Source: Bettongia penicillata ogilbyi | Taxonomy: Eukaryota > Chordata > Mammalia > Diprotodontia > Potoroidae | Assembly: GCA_023548195.1 (NCBI GenBank) | Contig: JAJHZJ010000311.1 | Coordinates: 5,107,919 to 5,171,918 of the forward strand | DNA length: 64,000 nucleotides | Direction: 5' to 3' | In this document: positions 11,978 through 22,110 of the stretch, in pieces | How positions within the stretch are numbered: the stretch's first letter is position 1 | Layout: each line of letters starts with the position of its first letter | Notes under the pieces: model-generated | Seen by the model: the letters and a program-made list of their open reading frames with translations, nothing else | Databases searched by the model: none | Told to the model about the DNA's origin: nothing | Translations under genes and position numbers: made by a program

Positions 11978-14225
11978 TATTTTTTATTTTATTTTTTTTT
12001 AATGTTTTACAATCATTTCCTTAAAGTTAAGATTTTATCCCCCTCCACCCTTCCCCCACCATCCCCCTCCCTCCCCGTGACAGCATACAATTCTGTATAG
12101 GTTCTACATATACTTTCCTATTGAGCACATTTTCACTATAGTCATGCTATGTAGTCGAACTAAAATAAATGGAAGAAATCATATAACAAATCAAAACATA
12201 AAACACTGAAACCCACCCACACACAAACAAGATCTGCTACATTCTGCAAATGACTTCCATATTTCTTTCTCTGAGTGTGGAAGGCATTTTGCCTTAGAAG
12301 ACCGACATTAGGATTTTTTTTTTTCTCAGTAAGTTCTTGTGTTATTACAAAGTTCCAAGTCTACCAGAAAAAACTCTCACACACTGTGGTCGTTGCTGTG
12401 CACAAAGTTCTCCTGCTTCTGTTCCCTTCGCTCAGCATCAGGTCATATAAGTCCTTCCAGGCCTCCCTGAAGTCTTCTTGTTCATCATTTCTTATGGCAC
12501 AATAGTACTCCATTACATTCATATACCATAATTTATTCAGCCATTCCCCAATGGATGGGCATCCCCTTGACTTCCAGTTTTTGGCTACCACAAAGAGTGC
12601 TGCTATAAATATTTTTGTACACGTGGGACCCTTTCCCGTTTTTATAATCTCTTGGGGATACAGTCCTAGTAGCAATATTGCTGGGTCAAAGGGTATGCAC
12701 ATTTTTGTAGCCCTTTGGGCATAGTTCCAAACCGTTCTCCAGAAGGGTTGGATAATCTCACAGCTCCACCAACAATGAATTAGTGTTCCAACTCTCCCAC
12801 ATACTCTCCAGCATTTATCATTTTCTTGTTCTGTCATGTTTGCCAATCTTATAGGTGTGATGTGGTACCTCAGAGTTGTTTTGATTTGCATCTCTCTAAT
12901 CAATAGTGATTTAGAGCACTTTTTCATATGATTATAGATATCTTTGATTTCTTCCCCTGAAAATTGCCCATTTATCAATTTGACCATTTATCAATTGGGG
13001 AATGACTTGTATGGTTATATATTTGAGTCAGTTCTCTATATAGTCTAGAAATGAGGCCTTTATCCCCGAGCTTAGCCGTAAAAATTTTTTCCCAATTTAC
13101 TACATCCCTCCGAATTTTGGTTGCGTTGGGTTTGGTTGTGCAAAAACTTTTCAGTTTAAAGTAATCAAAATTATCCATCTTGCATTTCATAATGCTTTCT
13201 ATTGTTTCTTTAGAAGAAAATTCTTCCCCTCTCCATAAATCTGATAAATACACTATTCCTTGCTTCTCCAGTCTATTTATGGTATCAATCTTTATACCTA
13301 AATCATGTACCCATTTGGACTTTATTCTTGTGTATGGTGTCAGGCATGGGTCTATGCCTAATTTCTGCCACACAGTTAACCAGTTTTCCCAGCAATTTTT
13401 GTCGAACAGTGAGTTCTTATCCCAGAAGCTGGGATCTTTGGGTTTATCAAACAGGAGGTTGCTATATTCCTTGCCTACTATGTCTTGAGTGCCAAGTCTA
13501 TTCCATTTGTCTACCCCTCTGTTTCTTAGCCAATACCAAGTGGTTTTGATAATTGCTGCTTTATAATACAATTTGAGGTCTGGTAGCGCTAGGCCACCTT
13601 CCCAAGCATTTCTTTTCATTAGTCCCTTTGATATTCTGGACCTTTTGTTTTTCCAAATGAATTTTGATATCATTTTATCCAGCTCTAGAAAATAATTATC
13701 TGATAGTTTAATTGGTATGGCACTAAATAAGTAGATTAATTTAGGTAGAATTGTCATTTTTATTATATTAGCTTGGCCTACCCATGAACAACTGATGTTT
13801 TTCCACTTACTTAAATCTGACTTTATTTGTGCAAAAAGTGTCTTGTAATTGTTTTCATATAATCCCTGGGTTTGTTTTGGCAGGTAAACTCCTAAGTATT
13901 TTATAGTGTCTACTCTAGCTTTAAATGGGATTTCTCTTTCTATCTCTTGCTGTTGGACTTTGTTGCTAATATATAGGAATGCAGAAGATTTGTGTGGGTT
14001 TATTTTGTAACCTGCAACTTTGCCAAAGTTGTTTATTATTTCAAGTAGTTTTTTACTTGAATCTCTGGGATTCTCTAAGTATATCATCATATCATCTACA
14101 AAGAGTGATAACTTAGTTTCTTCTTTGGCTATTTTTATTCCCTCAATTTCTTTATCTTGTCTAATTGCTACCACTAACATTTCTAGTACCATATTGAATA
14201 ATAATGGTGATGTAGGAAGATTATT
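11962..14225 (-). mobile_element. Truncated L1 with 16-bp target duplication
   Basis: L1 on the minus strand, about 11978-14209, flanked by a perfect 16-bp duplication atgtaggaagattatt (11962-11977 and 14210-14225). The T/A-rich tail lies next to the left copy. It keeps the 3' UTR and the C-terminal half of ORF2. Its high frame integrity and clean duplication mark it as one of the younger insertions here. Confidence 0.93.
12361..14209 (-). pseudogene. L1 ORF2 C-terminal half, one frameshift
   Basis: Two long minus-strand frames join at about 12975-12987 with one frameshift and a small local duplication around the DKWSN motif. The first (from 14209) opens just before the RT catalytic box, readable as LSLFVDDMMIYLE, then YKINPHKSSAFLY and IKYLGVYL, all standard L1 RT wording. 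The second covers the C-terminal Cys-rich region (KCWRVCGRVGTLIHCWWSCE) and the end of ORF2. The endonuclease and N-terminal RT are missing through 5' truncation, so the copy cannot move itself. The open frame right of 14209 is flanking sequence. Confidence 0.9.
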
Positions 14226-14465
14226 GAAGGAAATGGGAATGTTAGTCTGGAGAAAAGAAGACTTAGTGGTATATAATGGCTGTCTCCCACATACTTGAGT
14301 TGTTAAATATTTTAAGAACCAAAGTATAAGAGTGTTGAAGGACTTCCTATTCATTAGAGTTGTCCAAAATGGAATGGGCTTCCTGGGGTTCAGAAGGAGG
14401 AAGTCACTTGGGAATGTAACAGAAAAGTTTGTTAGGTCCTTTCTAATTTTGTGCTTCTACAACCA
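14210..14465 (+). repeat. L3/CR1-type LINE 3' part
   Basis: Contains the typical order aatgttagtctggagaaaagaag ... gttgtccaaaatggaatgggcttcctgg, also seen in the longer copy at 47.8-48.8 kb. The left end was split by the L1 insertion. Confidence 0.65.
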
Positions 14466-14504
14466 TTGAAAACTGAGGTCTTTTCTTGTGAATCTAGTTG
14501 GTGA

Positions 14505-15150
14505 TGTGAGACAGAGATCAGGAAAGAGAATAAATCTGGTGATACAAATCTAGAAATCATCTGCATTGAGATGATAATTTGAGTCCCTGGGAGATTACCA
14601 CATGAGGTAGCATATAGCTGGAAAAGAGAAGAGGGTTGAAGACCACGTCTTCCGGGCAACCACAGAGGTGGGTGTCACCTCAAGATCTAGCAAAGGAAAC
14701 TGTGGAGCAGCCAGACTGATAGAACTGGAAGAGAACAATGTTATGGAAATCTAAAAGGAGAGAGTGACTGACAGTGTGAAAGGCTGATGAGAGAGTTAAG
14801 GAGATGGGGACTGAGAAAACACCATTAGATCTGGCACTTAAGAGATCATCTGTAACTTTGGAGAGTAGTTCCAGGTGAACAATGAGGCTGGTAGCCAGAA
14901 TGCAGTGTTTAGAAGAGAGGGAGAAGACAGGAAGTCAGGCGTGTAGTATAGACAGATTTCTCAAGTTTAGTTGAGAAAGGAAGACATATGATAGCTAGCA
15001 GGGATACTTGGATCAAGTGAGAATGAGGGGACATATGAGAGGGGACATATGAATGAGGGGACATAGGGAGAATCTGAAAATTAGAAAGAGTAAGGCTAAT
15101 GGTGGAGACAATCTGCTGGAGAAGTTGGGAGTGTTTATGAGTTTAGGTAG
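14505..15150 (-). repeat. L2 LINE fragment
   Basis: Same text type as the reversed L2 copies at 37.3-38.4 and 46.5-47.3 kb: aaatcatctgcattgagatgataatttga, then gagtgactgacagtgtgaaaggctgatgagagagttaaggagatgggg. Confidence 0.65.
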
Positions 15151-15589
15151 CAGATAAAACCACATGACAATCTTGTTTTAAATCATGTGATCAATATTTG
15201 GATTGGAACTCATGTCCAAGTAGGAAACATTCTCGGTCTGAGGAACCCCTAACTTAGCCCAAATAATAGTCTAATTTGGGTTTTTTTCTGATCCTGTTCC
15301 CATTCTCTAGTTAGCCCTGGGCAGTGCATGCTGTCTATGCTTTGGGAAGCGGAATTAACTGCAAGGTAGTGTTCAGGAATTATTTCAACATTTGCTTCTC
15401 AGGCACACCCCAAACCTGTTTTAAACAATGTGATATGGGTTAAACACAAGAAAGGCTGGGGCATATTTTTCTTTACTTGACTCCACCTCTATTTCAGAGG
15501 CTATCCAGGGGCCAGATTATGAAAAAAGCTAAGAGTGGATCAGCACAGCTTGGGTCCTTTAAGCAGCAGCAGTTTTACAGAGGGAGGGA

Positions 15590-15825
15590 GGAAAAGAGGG
15601 AAGTGTTTGGGAGGCCCCACCTTTCATTCCAGCAGAGTGGACAGCCAGAACTAGTATGAGTCAGAGACACCAAAGCTTAGATTCCCAGAGTGAAGAACTT
15701 TCTCTGCAGTCAGAATCCACTCTTTTGGACACACTGCTCCTCTTACTCTTAGGCAAAACCTCTGAAGGGTCTGGACTCCCTCAGTCTGCCCTTTTTGGTA
15801 TCGGGGTGAGGGCCAGGTTTCCCTG
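15590..15825 (+). promoter_or_regulatory. MPZL2: Putative MPZL2 promoter and 5' UTR
   Basis: The stretch directly upstream of the start codon has no CpG island, unlike MPZL3. Visible motifs are a consensus AP-1 site TGAGTCA (15657-15663), a TEAD-type CATTCCA (about 15624-15630) and an ETS-type GGGAAGTG (about 15598-15605). AP-1 plus TEAD would fit an epithelial gene. The transcription start was not located. Motif matches only, no functional evidence. Confidence 0.4.
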
Positions 15826-15880
15826 ATGTATGGCAAGAGCCCGACATGTGCTGTTCTTCTCTTTTGCATACAACTCACAG
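15826..15880 (+). CDS. MPZL2: MPZL2 coding exon 1 (signal peptide)
   Basis: ATG at 15826 opens [18 protein letters not shown], a hydrophobic signal-peptide start. The donor is cag|gtaagg at 15881. The exon ends in phase 1, as in all MPZ-family genes. The start matches the conserved MYGKS N-terminus. Confidence 0.9.
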
Positions 15881-18800
15881 GTAAGGAACGCGGGCTTTTA
15901 TTCTGTGTGTCTTGTTCCTATGGCTTCTTCCTGCTAAAGTTAGTTGGTAAGTTTAAGAAGCTCTGGGAATTTATGTCAGTGAGGCTGAACTACAGTTTTC
16001 TTTGGTTTGACTCTACCGAAACCCAAATTAGTGGGTTGCTTTTTGGGAACTACTTTTGGACAAACAGGTTTAGGTGTGTTCAGTTTGCTAGTGATTCAGA
16101 TACAGTGAGTGCTTTCTGATCTCAAGTTACACATTATTTTCTTCTTAACTACTATCAGCCTGTAGCTCTGGCAGGATTTGGCTCAGTGTATTTATTGCAG
16201 GTAGATAGGTCTCTGGTTTTGTCTGGGACTAAATCTAGAACACTAAAAAAGTTACAGACACATGAAGAAGTGTGGTTTTGAACATGCACACAGTCATTTG
16301 GATATACGTATTCCGGGGAGACACTTGAGAAGCAGCAGGGTGTAGGAGAAAGGAAGTGGATTTGAAGTCAGAGGAAATGAATTTGAATTCCACTTTCACT
16401 ATGCGATTTTGGGCAAATTCCTTTAACTTTCTGGGCTCTGATTCCCTTATCTGAAAAAACGAGGGCAGTAGATTAGATGACATCTAAGATGCCTTCCTCT
16501 TCTAGATCCTCTGATGGCAAAAATAACACTAGGTAAAATATCTGGTGGTTTAGTAGTTTGAAGGAAATACATTTTAGGACACTTCAGTTTTTATTTAATA
16601 AACTCCTGTAGTGTGTTAGGAACTATACAGAATATAAATGACAAAGTTCCTCTCTTGTGAAGGCAGTTTCAATGACATGCAAAACAAATGTGATGTCCTT
16701 AATACCACAAAACTGTTATAGTTAGTTATATTCTGCCTTGTTTTTATTGTCCAAAATTTCTAATTTGATAAATTTTTGCTACATGAGAAGTGAGTATGCA
16801 GGCTGCTTCATAACAATGTGTGACTTCTGATTTTTTTTTTTAACTTGGTAAACTCATGGGGTATAGAAATGTTCTGAATTCTGGGAATATAACTAGTTGC
16901 ACGTTTGGGTCAACCGCCATCTCAGTTTGGTTGCTTGACCTCTCTGGTCTGTTATGTTGGGAGCGCTTCAGAATTCCACGAAGATGGAGCACCACATCAA
17001 TGTAAATTTTTCCTATGAGCAGAACATTTGAGATGGCTTAAGGTGGTTGGGCAGGCAGGTTTTTTTTTTCATAATTCCTTCCGTGATTCTTCTCTTCTCC
17101 TTTACTTATCTTTGTAGTTGTTTGGCCCATAGCAGCAGTGGAAGTTTATACCTCCCGAGTAGTAGAGGCTGTTAATGGGACAGATGCTCGGCTAAAATGC
17201 ACTTTCTCCAGTTTCTCCCCTGTGGGTAATGCCCTAACAGTAACCTGGAACTTCCGTCCCCGCGATGGGGGGCCTGAGGAGTTTGTAAGTAGATTACAGT
17301 CATTTTCCAGGGGGTTCTGGGTGGGATAATTTATGGCAAGTTTCTCTTGCTCTTTCTGAAATTACTCTTGGACACAAGGGAGAGGGAGTAAAAATTTCCA
17401 AGAGGACATATACTGAGCAGAATTGAAGACAGGTAAATGAGAATTTAATAGCTTTTTATGGAACAGTATATTGGCAGAAAAAGTGAAACACTTACTGGAC
17501 TCAGTGGCCTTCTCTTTTAACTACTACCATCCAGCCAGGTAGGACCAGGTATACAATGAAAATACTCCTCTGCAATTCACTCTCTCTAGGTGTTTTATTT
17601 CCATGAGCAGCCCTATCCACCAACTGCTGGACATTTTAAGAACCGAGTAGCCTGGGATGGAAATGTAAACCGCAATGATGTCTCCATCATCATTTGGAAA
17701 CTACAGTTTAATGATAATGGGACTTTCACCTGCCAGGTGAAGAATCCACCGGATGTTGATGGAGTGATAGGAGAGATTCGACTCAGTGTTGTACAGACAG
17801 GTAGGTCACCTGTACTGAGGGAGTATAAAGCTTTTGGAAGAGAGAGGATTCATCTTCCATAATGGCTGCTAGAAAGACTGGTGGGTAGAGTGGAGCTTAT
17901 TCTGTAGAATGGGTAATAAAGAGTAGAGTGAAGAATTCTGAGGCAAAAATAAATACTTTGGCTCAAATTGGAAAGGGAATAGAAAATAGATAAGGCAAAA
18001 GGATTCAGGGAAATTATTATTATTAAAATGTTGAGGTTAAGGGAAATATGGGGAAAGAAAAGAATTATAAAATTCACAGAACAGAAGATAAGAGTCATGG
18101 ATAATAAAGGTAAAGAGAGCAATGAGATCTGTAAAGAGATGCTATTTCTTCCCTTCATACCAAGTCTTAAAATTATCTCTTCTAAAATCAATCAGATGAT
18201 AGAAAACCAAGGTAAGATGTGGGAAGAAAGAACTGAGGGAAAGGAGGGTTACATATTTATCTGATGAAGCTAGTAATATCCTTGCAACCATGGATAGTAA
18301 TCTAACCAGTGCCTCTTTTCTATTGTTCCTGAAAGTTTAACCCATGGGAGTAAGAACATTTTGCATGTAAAGTGGGGGAGATTTATTACGTTGAAAATAT
18401 ATAGACCTCCATATCTTGGGGAATTTCCATAGTTTATAGAATCTTAATATGTCCTTTTCCTTTGTGCAGCACGTTTCTCTGAGATCTATTTCCTGGCTCT
18501 GGCCATTGGCTCTGCCTGTGCACTGATGGTCTTAATAGTAATTGTGGTGGTACTCTTCCAGCACTCCCGGAAAAGAAGGTGGACCAACAGAGGTCATATG
18601 GCAGTTGAAATAGAATCGTAAGACTGGGTACTTGTGGGAAAACTTATAATACCATCTCATGGTGACTCTTGTAGTATTGTTTGTTCATAAAGGTATACCT
18701 TATTTTAGTCAAGCAGAATAAGTGAAAATTCATTAAAAAAAACCACTTTTATTTAAATAGAACAAAATTTTTGCTTAATTTGGAAGCTTAAATGACCAGA

Positions 18801-19014
18801 GTTAGGGGCATTCTTCAAGTAAAAACTGTAAGCGTTCATAAAATAGAAACTAAATGACTGTTCAGTTTAACTGGAAAATAAAAAGTAATAGTAAGAGTCT
18901 TGACCCAGTATAGGCATGTCTCTAAAGATGAGAGAAGAAAGCAGTTTTGTAACATTTTCCTTCTCTCAAGCAAACACATTTTTCACTTTAGTTTTTGCTT
19001 CGTATCTCAGGTAA
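15826..19014 (+). CDS. MPZL2: Myelin protein zero-like 2 (epithelial V-like antigen 1), five exons
   Basis: Type I membrane adhesion protein with one V-type Ig domain; in mammals it mediates homophilic adhesion in epithelia and thymus. Coding pieces are 15826-15880, 17118-17284, 17590-17800, 18470-18617 and the first bases of the exon at 19011. All junctions are GT-AG. The product is 194 residues: signal peptide ~1-26, V domain ~27-143 with the disulfide cysteines in LKCTF and FTCQV, tryptophan in TWNF, glycosylation sites NGT (exon 2) and NGT (exon 3), and a membrane helix ~151-173 ([20 protein letters not shown]), then a short basic tail. Placental orthologues run to about 215 residues, so the tail is short here. 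Identity with MPZL2 is clear from MYGKS at the start and the exon 2-3 sequence. Confidence 0.93.
16325..16515 (+). repeat. MIR SINE in MPZL2 intron 1
   Basis: agcagggtgtaggagaaagg start, then gattttgggcaaattccttt, ccttatctgaaaaaacgagg and the gatgccttcctcttctagat end give the full MIR order. Confidence 0.8.
17118..17284 (+). CDS. MPZL2: MPZL2 exon 2 (first half of V domain)
   Basis: The acceptor is tttgtag before 17118; the donor gtaagt is at 17285. The 167-base exon encodes the end of the signal peptide and strands A to C of the Ig domain, with the first disulfide Cys (RLKCTFSSF) and the core Trp (VTWNFRP). It has the same length and phase as MPZL3 exon 2. Confidence 0.95.
17590..17800 (+). 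CDS. MPZL2: MPZL2 exon 3 (second half of V domain)
   Basis: Acceptor tctctctag, donor gtaggt at 17801, 211 bases, phase 0 in and phase 1 out. It holds the D.GTFTC motif ([18 protein letters not shown]) with the second disulfide Cys and a glycosylation sequon. NPPDV is shared with MPZL3. Confidence 0.95.
17801..18469. other. MPZL2 intron 3, nothing else seen
   Basis: Purine-rich intron without a recognised repeat. Open frames on both strands (18028-18264, 17850-18191) are composition effects. Confidence 0.5.
18470..18617 (+). CDS. MPZL2: MPZL2 exon 4 (transmembrane and tail)
   Basis: Acceptor tttgtgcag, then the membrane-spanning stretch and the basic stop-transfer HSRKRRW. The presumed donor is gtaaga at 18618 (phase 2). 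If the intron is not removed, the frame meets TAA at 18619-18621 after one Ser codon. Confidence 0.88.
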
Positions 19015-19237
19015 CTAAGAGTTCCCAAGAACAAGAAGCTCTAAGATATGCTGGGATTAATGGAAAAATTTCCTTCGGCTATTCCTGTACTGACCCACTC
19101 GAACCAACTCTGCTGATTTACATCTGTCCTGACATGCTGCAATGAGACAGTGCAGGACCCATCATGAGCAAACACTGCCAGAATGTTCTGATTTTCCCTT
19201 TATTAATGTTTTATTCAAATTCAAAATTCAATGCCAT

Positions 19238-19382
19238 CAAGCAGGATGAAAATGAATTTTTCCATCAAAACACTATGGTATTTCCTTCTGAAGATGATGA
19301 GAAGCAATTCAAGCAGGATGAAAATGAATTTTTCCATCAAAACACTATGGTATTTCCTTCTGAAGATGATGAGAAGCAATTC
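19238..19382 (+). repeat. Perfect 72-bp tandem duplication in MPZL2 3' UTR
   Basis: Units at 19238-19309 and 19310-19381 appear identical base for base. The unit is a multiple of three and stays open in one frame, so it would read as a 24-residue repeat (starting KQDENEFFHQ), although it lies after the stop codon. Confidence 0.95.
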
Positions 19383-20544
19383 TTGATATTAAATCTGATA
19401 TGTAGGTTCTCTGTCTTCTGATGTCCTCAATCAAAAGGTGAGATAAGTCTCACAGTTGTTTCTGTGTTTTGCCAGAAGTAATTTGAAACCTCAAAATGCT
19501 GGCTTGAAGAGAATGGTTTGCTGAGCAATTGCTGACAGCTCAGTTTAATGTGATTTTGCAACTTTAACATGCAAACTGAACAAAGGCTCATCCTGAGGTT
19601 AGAATCATTAAGCAAGTTACCATTGGCATTTGGAAGATGATCATTACATCACTCTGGGAGTTTAGGGACAGAAGACTGCAACCCAAAAGTGGTGATGAAA
19701 ATTTTATATAGTAGTATATTCAGCTCTGAAAAAGTAGGAACATTGCTGGAGTGAAAGAATTTTTTTCATCTGATATTTTTTTTGAGGGTAGGGTAAAAGG
19801 GAATTCTAAATCTAGGTTTTATTATGGTTGATCCAGAGTGATGATGAAAGGCATTTTGTTTATGAACTAGTAGATCACTGGTCTGAAACAAACTTTGTAA
19901 GTAGGCTTTGGGAAGAAAAGTATCTTTTTAAAAAATGCCCAATTTTCTGTTTTTTCTCAACTGTCAGCCATAGCAATGTTTTAAGGTGTAGACATCACAT
20001 GGAAGTTTAAGCACAAGATTGGACTATACAGTCTGACTGCTGGCATGTCTTCTTCTTCTTCAGTAAGCAGAATGATGAATAGATTTCTTTTAACAAATGA
20101 AACTGGTCCAGGAAGACTTCCAAACATGAGACTTCAAATTGTACTTAAAGACAGCTGAGCCTTGATTTAGACACTTAATCAACAATTTGTCTTCTTCACA
20201 GTATAGTCCTTCAAGAATGAAGTTTAGTTCCCTGGTTTTATATCAGATATTTGAGTTTAGATACCTATTACTTTTAAGCCACGTTTCATTTTAAAAAGTA
20301 AATATCTGAAAACACCATTACTAGATAATTTTCTTCAGATAGATGGTCTGGATAGTGTTTTATAAATGAAATTCAGTTTTAAAAAATAATTTACCTTTAG
20401 TCTTGATTCCAGCAAAACTTGTAGCTTCCTTGTATCTTGTCTGAAATGTACAAGGAGAAAATTTTACTTACTATTTGGATATCCATCCTAATGGGCCCTT
20501 TTGTATTGTAATTTATTTTTTATTAAGCTATGGAAACTCATGTA

Positions 20545-20569
20545 AATAAATACTACCGTTAGTAATAAA
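20545..20569 (+). terminator. MPZL2: MPZL2 polyadenylation signals
   Basis: AATAAA at 20545-20550 and again at 20564-20569, followed by a T-rich stretch (20573-20590). This would place the cleavage site about 1.1 kb before the MPZL3 start codon. Confidence 0.65.
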
Positions 20570-20590
20570 GCATTTTTTTCATTATTTTTT

Positions 20591-21180
20591 GCATACACAA
20601 AAGTAAAAAAAGTTTAAAAGGCATTTAAATCAAAAATCAGACGGGGGTGGGAGTAAATGAAGCGAATAAGTAAAAATTGCCTTAGGATAAATCATTCATT
20701 GGAGGTGGATATTACTGGATAAATAAACTAGACCTGATTTCTACCTCTGATTTTTACTCTCTACAAAGAACAATGACGTTTAGCTTCTTCTTGACTATTT
20801 AGAGGGTAGGGGACTGTATCAATACTTTCAAATTAACGGAAAAGCAAACCTATAGCGAAGGGGGTTAAGTGCAAAATAGGAAGCTTCTTAAAGCTTACGG
20901 GACATACTGCAAAGAGCGCCTTGTTTTCGTGCTGGTTCCGCCACTTACTAGCCGAGTGACTGTGGGGGGGTGGGGGTGGGGTGTCCATTTTCTGATCCTC
21001 AGGCTCTTCAGATGTAAAATGTGGGCGCTGGCTTGCACTGGATCAGAAGCCCCGGTTCTAACCTTTTATTCTCCAGATGCACATTTTTTTGTTTCATCTT
21101 ATTTTCCTCAAATACTCTCACGCTCCAGTCCGAACAGGACTGGGATCAGTAACAATCTGAACAGTGCTTGGCATAGGGCA
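20591..21180. other. Spacer between MPZL2 and the MPZL3 CpG island
   Basis: AT-rich to mixed sequence with a G-run at 20964-20980. No gene or clear repeat is seen. Both genes are on the same strand, so this is terminator-to-promoter space. Confidence 0.4.
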
Positions 21181-22110
21181 CATTTCCCCCCGTGACACAC
21201 CGCACGCCCGGCTCCCTGCGGCGGGGGCACGGTAAATCCCACTTTCTTTGCCCCCTGCTCGGGGAGGTACCTATGCATGGCAGGGACGCCCGCTCCTCGG
21301 GGCAAAGGGGCGCGCGTGCTAAGGCCGCCTCCCCCACAGGTGCCTCTGGTTCCCCGGCTAACGTCCACCTGCGGCTCAATAAAGGCCCTTTCCACGCCAG
21401 GCTGCGACCCAGTGCCGCGGAACTCGCTCTCCACAGGCAAGCGAGGTGGGCGAATTCTTTCTCAGGTTGATGAGGAAAGGGCCTTGCCCCTCTCGGCTGG
21501 AGAAGAGGCGCCTCGCGGAACGCTCAGGTGAGCAAGGCCGCAGAGCCACGCGTTCCCATGACAACCGGCGGCGGCCATCTTGGCCTCCCTCGGCGCCCGC
21601 CCTTCCGATCTGTCATTTCCGGTATCACCTGTGTGGGTCGAGACAGTCGTAAACAAGGTTTTCGCAGGTATCGGCGGCGGTGCCGGGATGCAGCCGAGCG
21701 GCTCGGCGGGAGGCCGCTGCCGCGCTTTCTCCCGGCTGCTGGGTCTTGTGTTCTTCCAGGGTGAGTGCGCGGACTGCTGGCGCCCGACTTCCGGGTGTGG
21801 TTTTTTTTTAGTGGGGGGGGAGGAAGATGGTCGCTTCCGCTTCCGGGTGGGGGGTCCCCAGAGGAGGCTGGTCTTGCTTGGGTCTGGGTGGTTGTGCACC
21901 CTCCTCCGCCTGTGTCCCGGACTGGGGAGGAGTCCGACCGCGTGCGCGGCGCGGCCCGAGGGTCGGGGCGCCTCCTGCCGGGGCCCACGTCCCGGCCAGC
22001 TCCGTGTGGCGCTCGCCGTGGGCTGGCGGCGGCCCCGAGGCGCCTGGACGGGAGCGAGGAGGAACCTTGGGCGGGGGGACCGCGGAGGCCCACCTCGGAG
22101 TGCGAATGCC
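21180..22110 (+). promoter_or_regulatory. MPZL3: CpG island with MPZL3 promoter
   Basis: Sharp rise in G+C and CpG frequency against an AT-rich background, covering the first coding exon and the start of intron 1. Motifs upstream of the ATG: an RFX-type X-box GTTCCCATGACAAC (21552-21565), a YY1-type GCGGCCATCTTGG (21571-21583) and ETS-type ATTTCCGGT (about 21614-21622). Two further CTTCCGG sites lie after exon 1. The arrangement fits a broad, TATA-less housekeeping-type promoter. Confidence 0.8.
21688..21760 (+). CDS. MPZL3: MPZL3 exon 1 (signal peptide)
   Basis: ATG at 21688 starts MQPSGSAGG, followed by a hydrophobic LLGLVFF core. The donor gtgagt at 21761 gives phase 1. It lies inside the CpG island. 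Overlapping long frames here are GC-composition shadows. Confidence 0.93.

Larger units (their letters stand above)
19011..20590 (+). other. MPZL2: MPZL2 terminal exon: stop codon and 3' UTR
   Basis: A strong pyrimidine tract and tcag acceptor precede 19011. Joined to exon 4 (phase 2) the first codon is Ser and the next is TAA (19012-19014), so nearly the whole exon is untranslated. No exon matching the placental C-terminal EEER...TD segment was found between 18622 and 19010. AT-rich text continues to two AATAAA signals near 20545 and 20564. The acceptor choice is inferred from sequence, not from transcripts. Confidence 0.6.

Noticed and set aside
1..15500. CD3E exons on the minus strand, expected beside MPZL2 in mammals
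   Set aside because: No frame resembling CD3E was seen. The gene is likely further left, outside the window.
18900..19145. Longer MPZL2 C-terminus via an acceptor inside ctaagag near 19019
   Set aside because: It would add ~45 residues without resemblance to the known tail and uses a weak acceptor, while a much stronger tcag lies just upstream at 19010.
19164..19421. 85-codon frame with two identical 24-residue blocks as a small protein gene
   Set aside because: It lies after the MPZL2 stop codon in the probable 3' UTR. The open frame is explained by the in-frame duplication, and no signal or domain is visible.
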